Of a DNA stretch of 64,000 nt, positions 54,143 to 63,770 are shown piece by piece. Source of the stretch: Christiangramia flava JLT2011. GTDB taxonomy: Bacteria > Bacteroidota > Bacteroidia > Flavobacteriales > Flavobacteriaceae. The notes beneath the pieces were generated by a model. The model was not told the DNA's origin. It saw nothing but the letters and a program-made list of their open reading frames with translations, and did no database searches. Every line of letters starts with the position of its first letter. The stretch's first letter is position 1. Position numbers and translations under genes: made by a program. The stretch spans positions 372,001 through 436,000 of the forward strand of contig NZ_CP016359.1 of assembly GCF_001951155.1 (NCBI RefSeq), written 5' to 3'.

Positions 54143-56962
54143 ATGCCAATATTGATGAATAAGAACCGGCAATTATGCATGTTTTTGGGCATATTATGCA
54201 GCCTGAATTTTGCCATAGCCCAGGAAAACTATGTGACCGGGCAACAGCAGGAAAATGCCTTTACACTCTTTAACCAGTCACAACAAGCAGTTTTACTAAT
54301 CGATACTGCCGATTTTAAAGGTGTCAAACTGGTCGCGAAAGACCTTTCCGAAGATTTTGAAAGAGTGAGCGGAAAACTGGCAAGAATTGACAGCAGTGGT
54401 TCCGCAAGCCCGGAAATGCCCATTATCATTGGCACGATTGGAAAAAGCAAGTTGATTGACCAGCTGGCGGAAAATGGCAAGCTGGATATCAATAATATTA
54501 CCGGAAAATGGGAAACCTTCCAGACTCAAATCATCAACGATCCTATGCCCGGCATCAAGCAGGCCCTGGTCATAGCCGGTAGTGATAAGCGAGGAACGAT
54601 TTATGGGATGTACGACCTTTCAGAAAAAATGGGCGTTTCTCCCTGGTATTGGTGGGCAGATGTGCCAGTTAAGAAAAAGGAAAGCTTATATGTGAAACCC
54701 GGGATTTATTCTGATGGTACTCCGGAAATCCAGTACCGCGGTATTTTCATCAACGATGAAGCTCCGGCGCTATCGGGCTGGGTTGGTGAAAATTTCGGAG
54801 ATTTTAACAGCCAGTTTTATGAGCATGTCTTTGAACTCATCCTTCGGCTGAAAGCCAATTTTCTATGGCCAGCGATGTGGGGCCGTGCTTTTTACGATGA
54901 CGATCCACGCAATCCCGTTTTGGCGGACGATTACGGGGTAGTGATCAGTACTTCCCACCATGAACCGCTCATGCGTGCTCACGCCGAATGGGAGCGCTAC
55001 GGAAATGGCCCCTGGGATTACACTAAAAATAAAGACAGCCTGCAGGCATTCTGGAAAAAAGGCATCGAGCGTATGCAGAACAACGAAAGCCTGGTGACTG
55101 TTGGGATGCGTGGCGATGGGGACGAGCCAATGACCGAAGGAACGGCGATAGACTTACTGGAACAGATCGTGGCAGACCAACGAACCATCATCAGCGATGT
55201 GACGGGAAAACCAGTCAGCGAAACTCCACAGGTTTGGGCGCTTTACAAGGAAGTCCAGGATTATTATGACAAGGGCATGCGCGTCCCCGATGATGTCACG
55301 CTATTGCTGGCCGATGATAACTGGGGAAATATCCGGAAACTTCCAGATCCTGACGAAAAAGAAAGAGCCGGAGGTTACGGGATTTACTACCATTTTGATT
55401 ACGTGGGTGGCCCCCGCAATTATAAGTGGATCAACACCAGCCAGATCTCCCGAGTATACGAACAAATGTCGCTGGCCTACGCTTACGAGGCCAATAAACT
55501 CTGGATCGTGAACGTGGGAGACATCAAACCCATGGAATACCCGATCAGTTTTTTCCTGGATTATGCCTGGAAACCTTCCAAATTTAACCTAAAAGATCTT
55601 CAGCAATATCCCAAAAAATGGGCAGCAGAACAGTTTGGCGAGCAATATTCCGAAGAAATTGGAGAACTTTTGCAAAGCTATACTACGCTGAACAGCCGCA
55701 GAAAACCCGAATTGCTGTCTCCGGAAACTTATAGCCTGGAACACTACCAGGAAGCTGAGCGAATCTGGAAAAGTTTTGAAGAACTGGAGAAAAAGGCGCA
55801 AATGCTGGGTAAAAAACTCCCGGAAGCAGCCCAATCGGCTTATTTTGAACTGGTCCTTTTCCCAATAGAGGCTTCGGCGAATTTGAACAGGCTGTATATC
55901 GCTTCCGCTAAAAACCAGTTATATGCCAACCAGGGTAGAAATTCGGCGAATGAATGGGGCGAAAAAGTGAAGGAATATTTCCGACGGGACCAGGAACTTG
56001 CCAAAGAATATCACGCTCTTGAAAATGGTAAATGGAACCATATGATGTCGCAAACGCACATTGGTTATACCTACTGGCAGGAGCCAAAGGAAAACAAGAT
56101 GCCGGAAATTGCCAGTTATCAGGCTTCGGAAAAAGGAGAGCTGGGAATTGCCATTCCAGGCGACAGCACTTATTTCCCCCAGCAAACGACACTGAAATTA
56201 TTGCCTTTTGATCGTTCCCATCCTGAAAATCAGTTAACGCTTTTTAACCGCGGAAAATCAGCCGTCGATTTTAAAGTCAAAAAAATTCCGGGCTGGCTAA
56301 CAGTCGATCAGAAGAAAGACGAATTTAAAGAAGAACAGATCTTACGATTTGCCCTAGCGGCAAACAAACTGCCTTCCAAAAAAACCGAAGCCAAGGTGGA
56401 AATCATCGGAAACGGGAAAATGGCCACTATTGAGGTGATTTTTGATCCTTATTCTGAAAACGCGAAAGGCTACCTGGAATATAACGGGGTGGTGAGTATT
56501 CCTGCAAATGGATATAAGGAAAACCAGGGCTGGGAACAAATCCCTGACCTGGGCAGAGAAGACATCGCACTTCGCCCTGAGAACCGGTTTTCCCAGGAGC
56601 TTAGCGAAGCTTCCAGTTTAACGTATGAATTCAGCCTGAAAAATGATTTTGAGGGTACGCTTCAATTTTACGTTTCGCCAAGCCTGGATTTCCTTGCGAA
56701 AGGCGGACTCGAACTGGCCTATTCTGTAGACGGAAAAACACCTCAAAAACTGAACATTTTAAAGGATACAAAAGATAACTGGGGAAGTTCGGTAAGCAAT
56801 AATGTAACCAAGGTCCTGAGCTCTCTGGAACTTGAAGAGGGTTCGCATAGCCTGAAAGTGTATGCACTGGATCCAGGCGTCGTGCTGCAACAAATAGTTC
56901 TGCAGGAGAAATCGGCGCAGGACGACAGTTATCTTGGGCCACCGCCAAGTATTAAAAAGTAA
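54143..56962 (+). CDS. GH115 xylan alpha-1,2-glucuronidase
   Basis: From the ATG at 54143 the protein has 939 residues; an ATG at 54155 gives a tidier signal peptide (MNKNRQLCMFLGILCSLNFA). An open frame back to 54059 would overlap GH10 by 80 bp and is not used. GH115 blocks are clear: RGTIYGMYDLSEKMGVSPWY, RGIFINDEAPALSGWVGENF, LILRLKANFLWPAMWGRAF, TSHHEPLMRAHAEWERYGNG and LLADDNWGNIRKLPDPDEKE. A C-terminal region of about 280 residues forms additional beta domains. Unlike GH67, GH115 can remove methylglucuronate from internal xylose of polymeric xylan. Having both covers polymer and oligomer. Confidence 0.96.
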   Translation: MPILMNKNRQLCMFLGILCSLNFAIAQENYVTGQQQENAFTLFNQSQQAVLLIDTADFKGVKLVAKDLSEDFERVSGKLARIDSSGSASPEMPIIIGTIGKSKLIDQLAENGKLDINNITGKWETFQTQIINDPMPGIKQALVIAGSDKRGTIYGMYDLSEKMGVSPWYWWADVPVKKKESLYVKPGIYSDGTPEIQYRGIFINDEAPALSGWVGENFGDFNSQFYEHVFELILRLKANFLWPAMWGRAFYDDDPRNPVLADDYGVVISTSHHEPLMRAHAEWERYGNGPWDYTKNKDSLQAFWKKGIERMQNNESLVTVGMRGDGDEPMTEGTAIDLLEQIVADQRTIISDVTGKPVSETPQVWALYKEVQDYYDKGMRVPDDVTLLLADDNWGNIRKLPDPDEKERAGGYGIYYHFDYVGGPRNYKWINTSQISRVYEQMSLAYAYEANKLWIVNVGDIKPMEYPISFFLDYAWKPSKFNLKDLQQYPKKWAAEQFGEQYSEEIGELLQSYTTLNSRRKPELLSPETYSLEHYQEAERIWKSFEELEKKAQMLGKKLPEAAQSAYFELVLFPIEASANLNRLYIASAKNQLYANQGRNSANEWGEKVKEYFRRDQELAKEYHALENGKWNHMMSQTHIGYTYWQEPKENKMPEIASYQASEKGELGIAIPGDSTYFPQQTTLKLLPFDRSHPENQLTLFNRGKSAVDFKVKKIPGWLTVDQKKDEFKEEQILRFALAANKLPSKKTEAKVEIIGNGKMATIEVIFDPYSENAKGYLEYNGVVSIPANGYKENQGWEQIPDLGREDIALRPENRFSQELSEASSLTYEFSLKNDFEGTLQFYVSPSLDFLAKGGLELAYSVDGKTPQKLNILKDTKDNWGSSVSNNVTKVLSSLELEEGSHSLKVYALDPGVVLQQIVLQEKSAQDDSYLGPPPSIKK

Positions 56963-56965
56963 GAG

Positions 56966-57000
56966 AAAATACTGGAAATCAAGGTTTCCAGTATTTTTTT
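56966..57000. terminator. Bidirectional terminator overlapping the CE15 3' end
   Basis: AAAATACTGGAAA (56966-56978), loop TCAAGG, TTTCCAGTATTTT (56985-56997), with T-runs on both strands. The right arm and part of the loop are the last codons and stop of the convergent CE15 gene, so coding and termination share sequence. Confidence 0.9.
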
Positions 57001-58298
57001 ACAAATTCTATAAAATACGGCCAGTTGGGAATGGAGGTATGGCCACCTTCATGCTGGCGAAAACTTAGATCACCCCTGGCATAAAAAGTTTCCGAAGCGA
57101 CAGGATATTCTTTAACCTCCACACCATTTTTACCGAATAGTTCATAGGCAGGATTGGCCAATAAGACCCCCTCATACATCCCAGTGGCATCTACCCAGCC
57201 ACCTTCCACGTTCGGATTCCCTGCTCCAAAAAACAAAGGCCGCGGTGCTACCAGGGCGATCAGTTCGTGCGCATCTACCGGCAAATCCTGTACGTTTTTC
57301 TTGCTGATGTAAGTCACAAAATTGGGTGTAAACCACTGATATTCGCCAGAAGAGGCCAGGTTTTCCAGTTGTTCGCCAAAATTTCTGCGAAGGATCTTCG
57401 CCCCACCAGCACCAGACGAACCGATAAACCCAACCGAAAACCGTTCATCGTAGGCCATTGTGACCAGCGCCGCCTTGCCATAGCGAGAAACCCCTTCTAT
57501 AGCTACTTTTTCAGCATCCACGGTCGGTTCTTTTTCAAAATAGTCGAGAACGCGAGAAGCACCCCAGGCCCAGGCCTTCAATGCCCCCCAATCGTATGTA
57601 CTTCGCCGCTCGCCTTTATTCACCAGGCCTATGATCCCCGTTGTTAAACCGGCACCATTATCGGCCTGATAAGCGGTGGGAACCAGGCTGGCATAGCCAA
57701 TTTTGTTTTCCAGCAGCTGAACGTTCCAGGGGTTTTCGGTATCCAGACCCATATTGCGAGCCCAGATCCAGTCAAATTTGACCACTACCGGAACTGGCTT
57801 TTCCTGCGCCGGAATAGTGAGAGTGCAGGGAATGTTCACGGAAATTTCAGGATAAGCCGAATTATCTACCGTTCCTAGCAATTCTTTAATTTTCACCGGA
57901 ATTCCCGCAATGACCGAATCTTTTTCAGAAGTCACCTGCCAGCTAACTGCCGGAAGGTTTTCCGGAGTTCTTCCGTAGATGTGATCATCAAAAAGTCGGA
58001 ATAATTCCGCTCTTCGTTGTTTCCAGTCTCCCAGGTCATTTACTTTTTCACCATTTTCGAACTGCATCAGCTTAGGTAATTCGTAAGTGGAATCGACCTT
58101 AGCCTCATTCGTATTAGCGGCATTTTCTGCGGAAGGATCACCCGAAGGTCCCGGCCTTACCGCTTCGATCTCCAACATTTCCAACAGGTATTGGTAATCT
58201 TGATTCGTTAGTTTCTGAATGCTATCGCGGTTATAATTTTGTGAACTGGCCGTAAAAGCAGCAAGGATTGCAAAAATGGCAGTAAGAATATGTTTCAT
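56979..58298 (-). CDS. CE15 glucuronoyl esterase
   Basis: A 439-residue secreted alpha/beta-hydrolase (signal 1-19, ending TASSQ). CE15 hallmarks: RLFDDHIYGRTPENLPAVSW, WGALKAWAWGASRVLDYFEK, the nucleophile Ser in AIEGVSRYGKAALVTMAYDE, GGAKILRRNFGEQLENLAS and the C-terminal His in EGGHTSIPNWPYFIEF. The usual GCSR form is GVSR here. These enzymes cleave ester links between xylan methylglucuronate and lignin alcohols. It converges with the GH115 gene at a shared terminator and is separated from xylA by another terminator, so it is probably read on its own. Confidence 0.92.
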   Translation of the reverse strand: MKHILTAIFAILAAFTASSQNYNRDSIQKLTNQDYQYLLEMLEIEAVRPGPSGDPSAENAANTNEAKVDSTYELPKLMQFENGEKVNDLGDWKQRRAELFRLFDDHIYGRTPENLPAVSWQVTSEKDSVIAGIPVKIKELLGTVDNSAYPEISVNIPCTLTIPAQEKPVPVVVKFDWIWARNMGLDTENPWNVQLLENKIGYASLVPTAYQADNGAGLTTGIIGLVNKGERRSTYDWGALKAWAWGASRVLDYFEKEPTVDAEKVAIEGVSRYGKAALVTMAYDERFSVGFIGSSGAGGAKILRRNFGEQLENLASSGEYQWFTPNFVTYISKKNVQDLPVDAHELIALVAPRPLFFGAGNPNVEGGWVDATGMYEGVLLANPAYELFGKNGVEVKEYPVASETFYARGDLSFRQHEGGHTSIPNWPYFIEFVKKYWKP

Positions 58299-58327
58299 TA
58301 TTCGAAGTTTAGAATGTTAGGAAAAGG

Positions 58328-58368
58328 AAAAAGAAAAGCCACCCTGACGAGTCAGAGCGGCTTTTCTT
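58328..58368 (-). terminator. Terminator of the symporter-xylB-xylA operon
   Basis: AAGAAAAGCC (58331-58340) pairs with GGCTTTTCTT (58359-58368), with an inner CTGA/TCAG helix closed by CGAG. On the minus strand a T-rich tail (TTTTCTTTTTCC) follows, fitting termination of the leftward xylA transcript before CE15. Confidence 0.85.
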
Positions 58369-58389
58369 AGAAACGAGAATTTTTCCGGA

Positions 58390-59706
58390 TTAGAAAGAAT
58401 TGGCGATCAATTGCTCAAATAATTCCTGTTTTCCGCTAGTTTGTTGTGGCTCCCCGTTGGCTCTGGCGATCTTGTCCAGATCTTCCAGGCTTAGCTCGCC
58501 ATTCTCGAATTTCTTTCCGTCGCCGCTATCATAAGACGCGTAACGATCTTTTCTCAGTTTGGAATAGGTCGAATTTTTCAAAATTTCGTCAGCTACGATC
58601 AGGCCTCTGGCGAAAATGTCCATTCCCGCTATATGCGCGATGAATTTATCTTCCAGGTCGGTACTGTTTCTACGAACTTTTGCATCGAAGTTGATCCCTC
58701 CGTCCAGGCTAACATTGCCATCCAGCAATACGAGCATGGCCTGCGTGATCTCGTACAGGTTCACCGGAAACTGATCAGTATCCCAACCATTCTGGTAATC
58801 ACCGCGGTTGGCATCAATACTTCCCAGCATCCCAGCATCTACCGCTACCTGCAATTCATGCTGGAAGGTATGGCCGGCAAGGGTTGCGTGATTCACTTCA
58901 ATATTCAGTTTAAAATCATTTTCAAGCCCATATTTGTTGATGAAGGCCAGTGAAGTCGCAGCGTCGTAATCATACTGGTGCTTCATGGGCTCCATAGGTT
59001 TGGGCTCTACGAAGAAGGTCCCTTTAAAACCATTTTTGCGGGCATAATCCTTACAGGTATGAAGGAATTTTGCCATGTGCTCCTGCTCGCGCTTCATATC
59101 GGTATTCAGCAAACTCATGTATCCTTCTCGACCGCCCCAAAATACGTAGTTCTCTCCATTGAGCGCGATAGTGGCATCCAGCGCGATCTTGGCCTGTGCA
59201 CCTGCATGAGCCAGCACATTGAAATCTGGGTTTGTCGAAGCCCCGTTCATATAACGCTTATTGCTGAAAAGATTAGAAGTTCCCCAAAGCAATTTTATAC
59301 CACTTTCCTGCTGTTTTTCCCTGGCGTATTCTACCATTGCCTGGATCCTTTTTTCGAACTCAGCCAAAGTTGGTGCCTCATCTACGACGTCTACATCATG
59401 AAAACAGTAATAAGGCGTACCCAGTTTGGTCATGAACTCAAACGCAGCATCCATTTTATGTTTGGCCCTGGTCACCGGGTCTTTATCCTGATCCCAGGCA
59501 AAAGTTTCAGTTCCCGGCCCAAAAGGATCGGCCCCGGTATTATTGAAAGTATGCCAGTAAGCAGTCGCGAACTTCAGGTGTTCCTTCAGGGTCTTCCCTC
59601 CTACTTTTCGGTTTTCGTCATACCATTTAAATGCCAGCGGATTGTCGCTTTCCCGACCTTCAAACTGGATCTTGTCAATGTTCTTGAAATAGGTTTCTTT
59701 ACTCAT
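58390..59706 (-). CDS. xylA: Xylose isomerase
   Basis: A 438-residue cytoplasmic enzyme, the length of class II xylose isomerases. Blocks: [91 protein letters not shown] and [19 protein letters not shown], which together hold the catalytic His and metal-binding acids. It converts D-xylose to D-xylulose. It follows xylB by 8 bp in the leftward symporter-xylB-xylA operon and is the last gene before a terminator. Confidence 0.98.
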   Translation of the reverse strand: MSKETYFKNIDKIQFEGRESDNPLAFKWYDENRKVGGKTLKEHLKFATAYWHTFNNTGADPFGPGTETFAWDQDKDPVTRAKHKMDAAFEFMTKLGTPYYCFHDVDVVDEAPTLAEFEKRIQAMVEYAREKQQESGIKLLWGTSNLFSNKRYMNGASTNPDFNVLAHAGAQAKIALDATIALNGENYVFWGGREGYMSLLNTDMKREQEHMAKFLHTCKDYARKNGFKGTFFVEPKPMEPMKHQYDYDAATSLAFINKYGLENDFKLNIEVNHATLAGHTFQHELQVAVDAGMLGSIDANRGDYQNGWDTDQFPVNLYEITQAMLVLLDGNVSLDGGINFDAKVRRNSTDLEDKFIAHIAGMDIFARGLIVADEILKNSTYSKLRKDRYASYDSGDGKKFENGELSLEDLDKIARANGEPQQTSGKQELFEQLIANSF

Positions 59707-59714
59707 AACGTTTA

Positions 59715-61205
59715 CTATTTTTCAATTTTAATTCCCTGTTTCCAGATCTCGTATAATTCGGCATATTGCTCGATAAGCTGCGATTCTGGCTCCAGGCTTT
59801 CCACAACCTTCAGGTTACTGAAGGCTTCATTCATATTTTTATAATATCCGAAGCCACATGCAGCACCGCGTGCAGCACCTTCCGCTCCGGAAGTATTGTA
59901 TAATTTCAGGTTGGTTTGAGTAGTATTCACAAAGATTTCACGGAAGGTGGGACTGAGAAATAAATTGGCTTTCCCGGCTTTGATCGTGTTTCCCTGAACT
60001 CCCAAATCCTTCATGACCTCAAACCCGTAATTCATGGCAAAAACAATCCCTTCGCTAGCCGCACGGACGATATGCGCCGGTTTGTGCAGGTTAAAATTGA
60101 GGTTTTCAATTCCCGAATTTGCCTTTTTATTCTGAAAAATGCGCTCTACTCCATTCCCAAAAGGGTAAAAAAGCAGCTGTTCGCTTCCCGGACCTACACT
60201 CGCCGCCTGCTGGTTTAGAAATTCATAGGAAACCGGTTCGCTGGTAGCCGCGGAAAGCAGTTTCCGGAGCCACTGATACGAAATTCCCGACCCGTTGATA
60301 CACAACATCACGCCATTTCTTCGGGCTTTTTCTGAATTATTGACATGGAGAAAGGTATTGATCCTCGATTCTTTATCATACACATTTTCATCGCTGACCG
60401 AGTACACTACCGCTGAAGTTCCCGCTGTAGTTGCAATTTCGCCAGGTTCCAAAACATTCAGTGAAAAAGCATTGTTTGGCTGATCACCTGCGCGATAAGT
60501 TACACTCACCTCGTTGTTCAGTCCGAGTTCGGCAGCCACTTCAGGATGAATGGTGGCCTGTTTTCCAAAATTCGGAACAATCTCTGGCACCAGTTCTGCG
60601 TCCAGCCCCATACTTTTCAGTAATTCCGTCGCCAGCCTTCCTTCGGGAAAATTCCACAGCGCGGCTTCTGAAAGTCCTGATTGTGAAGTTTGCGGAACGC
60701 GGGTAAGCCTGGCGGCAATAAAATCGCCTGGCAGCATGATATGCCGGATCTTTTGATAGACATCGGGTTCCTGTTCGCGCACCCACTTAAGCTTGGAAGC
60801 GGTAAAATTACCAGGGCTACCCAGTAATTCCTGAAGACATTTTTCCGGCCCATACTTATCAAAGGCTTCGCGCCCGGCCTCCACCGCACGACTGTCACAC
60901 CAGATGATCGACGGGCGGATGGGATTCAAATGTTCATCAGTCACCACCAGTCCATGCATTTGATATGCAATACCAATGGCCTGGATCTCCTTCAGATTAA
61001 TGCCTTTTTGGGCAATTCCTGAAAGTCCCTGTTTGACATAAGACCACCAGAGTTCGGGATCCTGCTCGGCCCAGCCAAATTTTGGGGCCTGGATCTCCAT
61101 TTCATTTTCAGGAACGGTCACGGCAACTACTTCTGTTCCCTTTTCCGCATCAAAAACCGATAATTTTATGGAAGAACTTCCTAAATCTATTCCTAAAAAC
61201 TTCAT
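59715..61205 (-). CDS. xylB: Xylulokinase
   Basis: A 496-residue FGGY-family sugar kinase. The N-terminal actin-like phosphate motif is [17 protein letters not shown]; further blocks are [50 protein letters not shown] and [20 protein letters not shown]. It phosphorylates D-xylulose to xylulose 5-phosphate, which enters the pentose phosphate pathway. It is 6 bp downstream of the symporter gene and 8 bp upstream of xylA. Xylulose rather than another ketose is supported by xylA next door. Confidence 0.96.
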   Translation of the reverse strand: MKFLGIDLGSSSIKLSVFDAEKGTEVVAVTVPENEMEIQAPKFGWAEQDPELWWSYVKQGLSGIAQKGINLKEIQAIGIAYQMHGLVVTDEHLNPIRPSIIWCDSRAVEAGREAFDKYGPEKCLQELLGSPGNFTASKLKWVREQEPDVYQKIRHIMLPGDFIAARLTRVPQTSQSGLSEAALWNFPEGRLATELLKSMGLDAELVPEIVPNFGKQATIHPEVAAELGLNNEVSVTYRAGDQPNNAFSLNVLEPGEIATTAGTSAVVYSVSDENVYDKESRINTFLHVNNSEKARRNGVMLCINGSGISYQWLRKLLSAATSEPVSYEFLNQQAASVGPGSEQLLFYPFGNGVERIFQNKKANSGIENLNFNLHKPAHIVRAASEGIVFAMNYGFEVMKDLGVQGNTIKAGKANLFLSPTFREIFVNTTQTNLKLYNTSGAEGAARGAACGFGYYKNMNEAFSNLKVVESLEPESQLIEQYAELYEIWKQGIKIEK

Positions 61206-61211
61206 ATAATT

Positions 61212-62831
61212 TTAATTACCGTTAAAGAAAATCATGATTCCCGCGACGATGATAATCACCACAATTGTGATCACGATATCTTTCCAGTTATAACTGCTTT
61301 TATTGTTTCGTTTTTCCTCTTCCGTGATCGTTGAGAACGTAAGGTTCAAAGTCTTTTCCTTACTTGGTTCCGGAGTGAGCAGACTTACCACTAACAACAG
61401 GATCACACAAAACAGGAAGAACCACGCCCCGAATTCCAGGAAATTCATATCACCCAGATAGAACAAAAGGCCATCCTGATCCAACGATCCTTTGATGATC
61501 TCCAGAACGATACGCAGGGATCCTACGATCAAACCAGTAATAAGGGTCACAAAAGACGCGGTGGCATTGATCCTGCGATAGAAAATCCCCAACAGGAACA
61601 CCGCGGTGATCGGAGGTGCGATATATGACTGTACACTTTGAAGATACTCGTAAAGCACCCCGGAAATATTCGCCATGATCGGGATCCAGATGATACCGAT
61701 TACCACCACTACCAAGGTAGCGATCTGCCCGGTTCGAACCAGTTTCTTTTCAGGTGTGTTAGGGCGCAATTTTTTATAGATATCTACTGTGAAAAGCGTG
61801 GAACAGCTATTGAAAACCGATGCCAGGGAACTCATCAATGCAGCCAGCAATCCTGCCGCTACCAGGCCTCTAATTCCCGATGGCAACAGGTTGCTCATCA
61901 ATACCGGGAAAGCTTCATCTGGGGAATCCCATTCCAATTCGCCGCGCATTTTTAAAGTGAGCGCGATAATACCGGGAATCAGGAATAAAAATACCGGGAG
62001 CAATTTCAGCAGTGCGCCAAAAATAGTCCCTCTTCTTCCCTCTTTGATGTTCCTGGCGGTAAGGGTTCTCTGTACGATGTATTGATCGGTACACCAATAC
62101 CAGATCCCTACGATACTACTGGATATCAATAAACTAGGCCACGGAAATTCCGGGTCACTGGCAGAACGCCACATATCCAGGTATTCTGGCCCAACGGTCT
62201 CCTGCATACTTTGCCAGCCACCAACGGCATCAAGTCCCACGATGGTGAGCGTCGCTGCTCCAAGAACCAGTACGATCGCCTGAAGGGTTTCCGTGTAAAC
62301 AACCGCCTTCATCCCGCCTATGATGGTGTAAAGTCCGGTTAGTACAACGGTTGATAAAGCACCGGTCCAGAAATCGATTCCCAGCAAAGCAGAAACCACG
62401 ACTCCTCCGGCATAAATGGTTACCGAAATTTTAGTAAGTACATAAGCAACTATCGAAAAAATGGAAAGTACCCATCTTGATCGCGCATCAAAACGCTTCT
62501 CCAGGAATTCCGGCATGGTAAACACTCCACTACGGGCGTAAAACGGGAGAAAGACCCAACCCAGCAGTAAAACTACCCAGGCATGAAGTTCATATATAAG
62601 CATCGGAAGCTTGTTCCCGGCCCCGGCCCCGGCCAAACCTACCACGTGCTCAGACCCGATATTGGAAGCGAAGATTGATGCTCCCACCACAAACCAGCCA
62701 ACATTTCTACCGGCCAGGAAATAATCTTCTGTATTCTCTTTTTTATTCCGAATGATCCAGACGGCGATCCCCGCAAGTATGAGGAAATAAACGCCGATAA
62801 AAACCCAATCTAAAGTATCTAATGTTTGCAT
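61212..62831 (-). CDS. Sodium/sugar symporter (SSS family), probably for xylose
   Basis: A 539-residue inner-membrane transporter of the SSS (SGLT) family with about 14 helices. Motifs include EDYFLAGRNVGWFVVGASIF, SNIGSEHVVGLAGAGAGNKL, VLTGLYTIIGGMKAVVYTET and GLVAAGLLAALMSSLASVFN (the Na+-site helix). It should import free xylose or short oligosaccharides from the periplasm with Na+. It is the first gene of the xylB-xylA operon and divergent from the Nudix-type regulator gene, which is therefore its probable controller. The sugar is inferred from the operon. Confidence 0.93.
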   Translation of the reverse strand: MQTLDTLDWVFIGVYFLILAGIAVWIIRNKKENTEDYFLAGRNVGWFVVGASIFASNIGSEHVVGLAGAGAGNKLPMLIYELHAWVVLLLGWVFLPFYARSGVFTMPEFLEKRFDARSRWVLSIFSIVAYVLTKISVTIYAGGVVVSALLGIDFWTGALSTVVLTGLYTIIGGMKAVVYTETLQAIVLVLGAATLTIVGLDAVGGWQSMQETVGPEYLDMWRSASDPEFPWPSLLISSSIVGIWYWCTDQYIVQRTLTARNIKEGRRGTIFGALLKLLPVFLFLIPGIIALTLKMRGELEWDSPDEAFPVLMSNLLPSGIRGLVAAGLLAALMSSLASVFNSCSTLFTVDIYKKLRPNTPEKKLVRTGQIATLVVVVIGIIWIPIMANISGVLYEYLQSVQSYIAPPITAVFLLGIFYRRINATASFVTLITGLIVGSLRIVLEIIKGSLDQDGLLFYLGDMNFLEFGAWFFLFCVILLLVVSLLTPEPSKEKTLNLTFSTITEEEKRNNKSSYNWKDIVITIVVIIIVAGIMIFFNGN

Positions 62832-62911
62832 AGGCTTGACTTTCTAAATAGAAACTAAGTGAAATGTTAAAATGTAGTTATGGTTTATTTGACTACAAGT
62901 ATAATTAAAAT

Positions 62912-62925
62912 TTGTAAATTCACAA
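62912..62925. promoter_or_regulatory. Imperfect palindrome upstream of symporter operon
   Basis: TTGTAAATTCACAA: TTGT/ACAA arms around AATT with one mismatched pair. It lies 81 bp upstream of the symporter start and could be a second regulator site. On the minus strand it contains AATTTACA, also present near 34017 and 48782. Confidence 0.35.
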
Positions 62926-62963
62926 TAATTAAACGCTCAAAAAAAGGTTTGAATAAAATTGAA

Positions 62964-62985
62964 ATTGAATTATTAACAATTCAAT
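62964..62985. promoter_or_regulatory. Candidate operator of the Nudix-type regulator
   Basis: Perfect 8-bp arms ATTGAATT (62964-62971) and AATTCAAT (62978-62985) with spacer ATTAAC. It lies 41 bp upstream of the regulator ATG in the divergent region with the symporter operon, the usual place for an autoregulated site that also controls the divergent operon. Confidence 0.6.
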
Positions 62986-63013
62986 AATTTATTTCCAAAA
63001 ACCTAATCTTAAT

Positions 63014-63021
63014 TATATTTG
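63014..63021 (+). promoter_or_regulatory. -7 element of the Nudix regulator gene; transcript may be leaderless
   Basis: TATATTTG matches TAnnTTTG exactly and ends 4 bp before the ATG at 63026. With the usual distance to the transcription start this would place the first base at or next to the ATG. I see no convincing TTG at -33. Confidence 0.5.
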
Positions 63022-63025
63022 GCGC

Positions 63026-63745
63026 ATGAAGAAAAAGCTGATCAACCAGGAAACCGGAGAATTAGAGGATAGCAGTGTACTGAAATCGGTCACTATCGAC
63101 AGTGTGATTTTCGGTTTTGAGAACGGGCATCTGGAAGTGCTTCTTGTCAAACACGCCCTGGGTATCAGGAAAGGCCAGTGGGGGCTTCCCGGAGGCTGGA
63201 TCAAAAAAGACGAAGGCATTGACGCCGCAGCAAACCGCTTATTGCTGGAGCTTACTGGGCTTGACCAGATCTTTCTGGAACAGCTCAAAGCCTTTGGTGA
63301 CCCAGATCGTTTTCCTATTGGCAGGGTGATCACCATTGGCTATTACGCGCTCATCAACAAAGAAAAATACAATATCAAGGCTGGTTATACCGCTTCGGAA
63401 GCCAAATGGTTCAGGCTGAAAAAGATCCCGGACCTTATTTACGACCATAACCAGATCCTGGAATTCAGTTTGAAACAGTTGCGTCGCAGGGTTCGCCAGG
63501 CGCCGATTGGGTTTAACCTGCTTCCCGAAAAATTCACGCTTTTACAGCTCATGCAACTCTACGAAGAGATCCTGGACATTCAGATGGACAAGTCCAACTT
63601 CCGCAGAAAATTCCTGAAAATGAAATTACTCGTGGGTTTAAAAGAGAAACAGCAGGATGTGTCGCATCGCGCGGCTAAGCTCTATAAATTTGATAATGAG
63701 ATCTACGAGCAGCTGACCACCCGGGGTTTTAATTTTGAATTCTGA
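63026..63745 (+). CDS. Nudix-domain transcriptional regulator (NrtR/AraR-like)
   Basis: A 239-residue protein. Residues about 17-150 form a Nudix domain (VTIDSVIFGFENGHLEVLLV, GQWGLPGGWIKKDEGIDAAA) and about 155-239 a winged-helix domain (PIGFNLLPEKFTLLQLMQLY, FRRKFLKMKLL). The Nudix box reads RLLLELTGL where REUxEExGU is canonical, so two of the metal-binding glutamates are replaced and hydrolysis is unlikely. This is the pattern of Bacteroidota sugar-responsive regulators of the NrtR/AraR type, which sense a sugar or sugar phosphate. It is divergent from symporter-xylB-xylA and probably regulates xylose use and itself. Confidence 0.9.
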   Translation: MKKKLINQETGELEDSSVLKSVTIDSVIFGFENGHLEVLLVKHALGIRKGQWGLPGGWIKKDEGIDAAANRLLLELTGLDQIFLEQLKAFGDPDRFPIGRVITIGYYALINKEKYNIKAGYTASEAKWFRLKKIPDLIYDHNQILEFSLKQLRRRVRQAPIGFNLLPEKFTLLQLMQLYEEILDIQMDKSNFRRKFLKMKLLVGLKEKQQDVSHRAAKLYKFDNEIYEQLTTRGFNFEF

Positions 63746-63770
63746 TCAAGAACCCTTCTTCTTTCAGCTA

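Noticed and set aside
58978..59844. 288-residue plus-strand open frame opposite xylA
   Set aside because: Antisense to xylose isomerase, whose motifs are all intact; the translation is rich in Cys, Phe and Ile without family resemblance.
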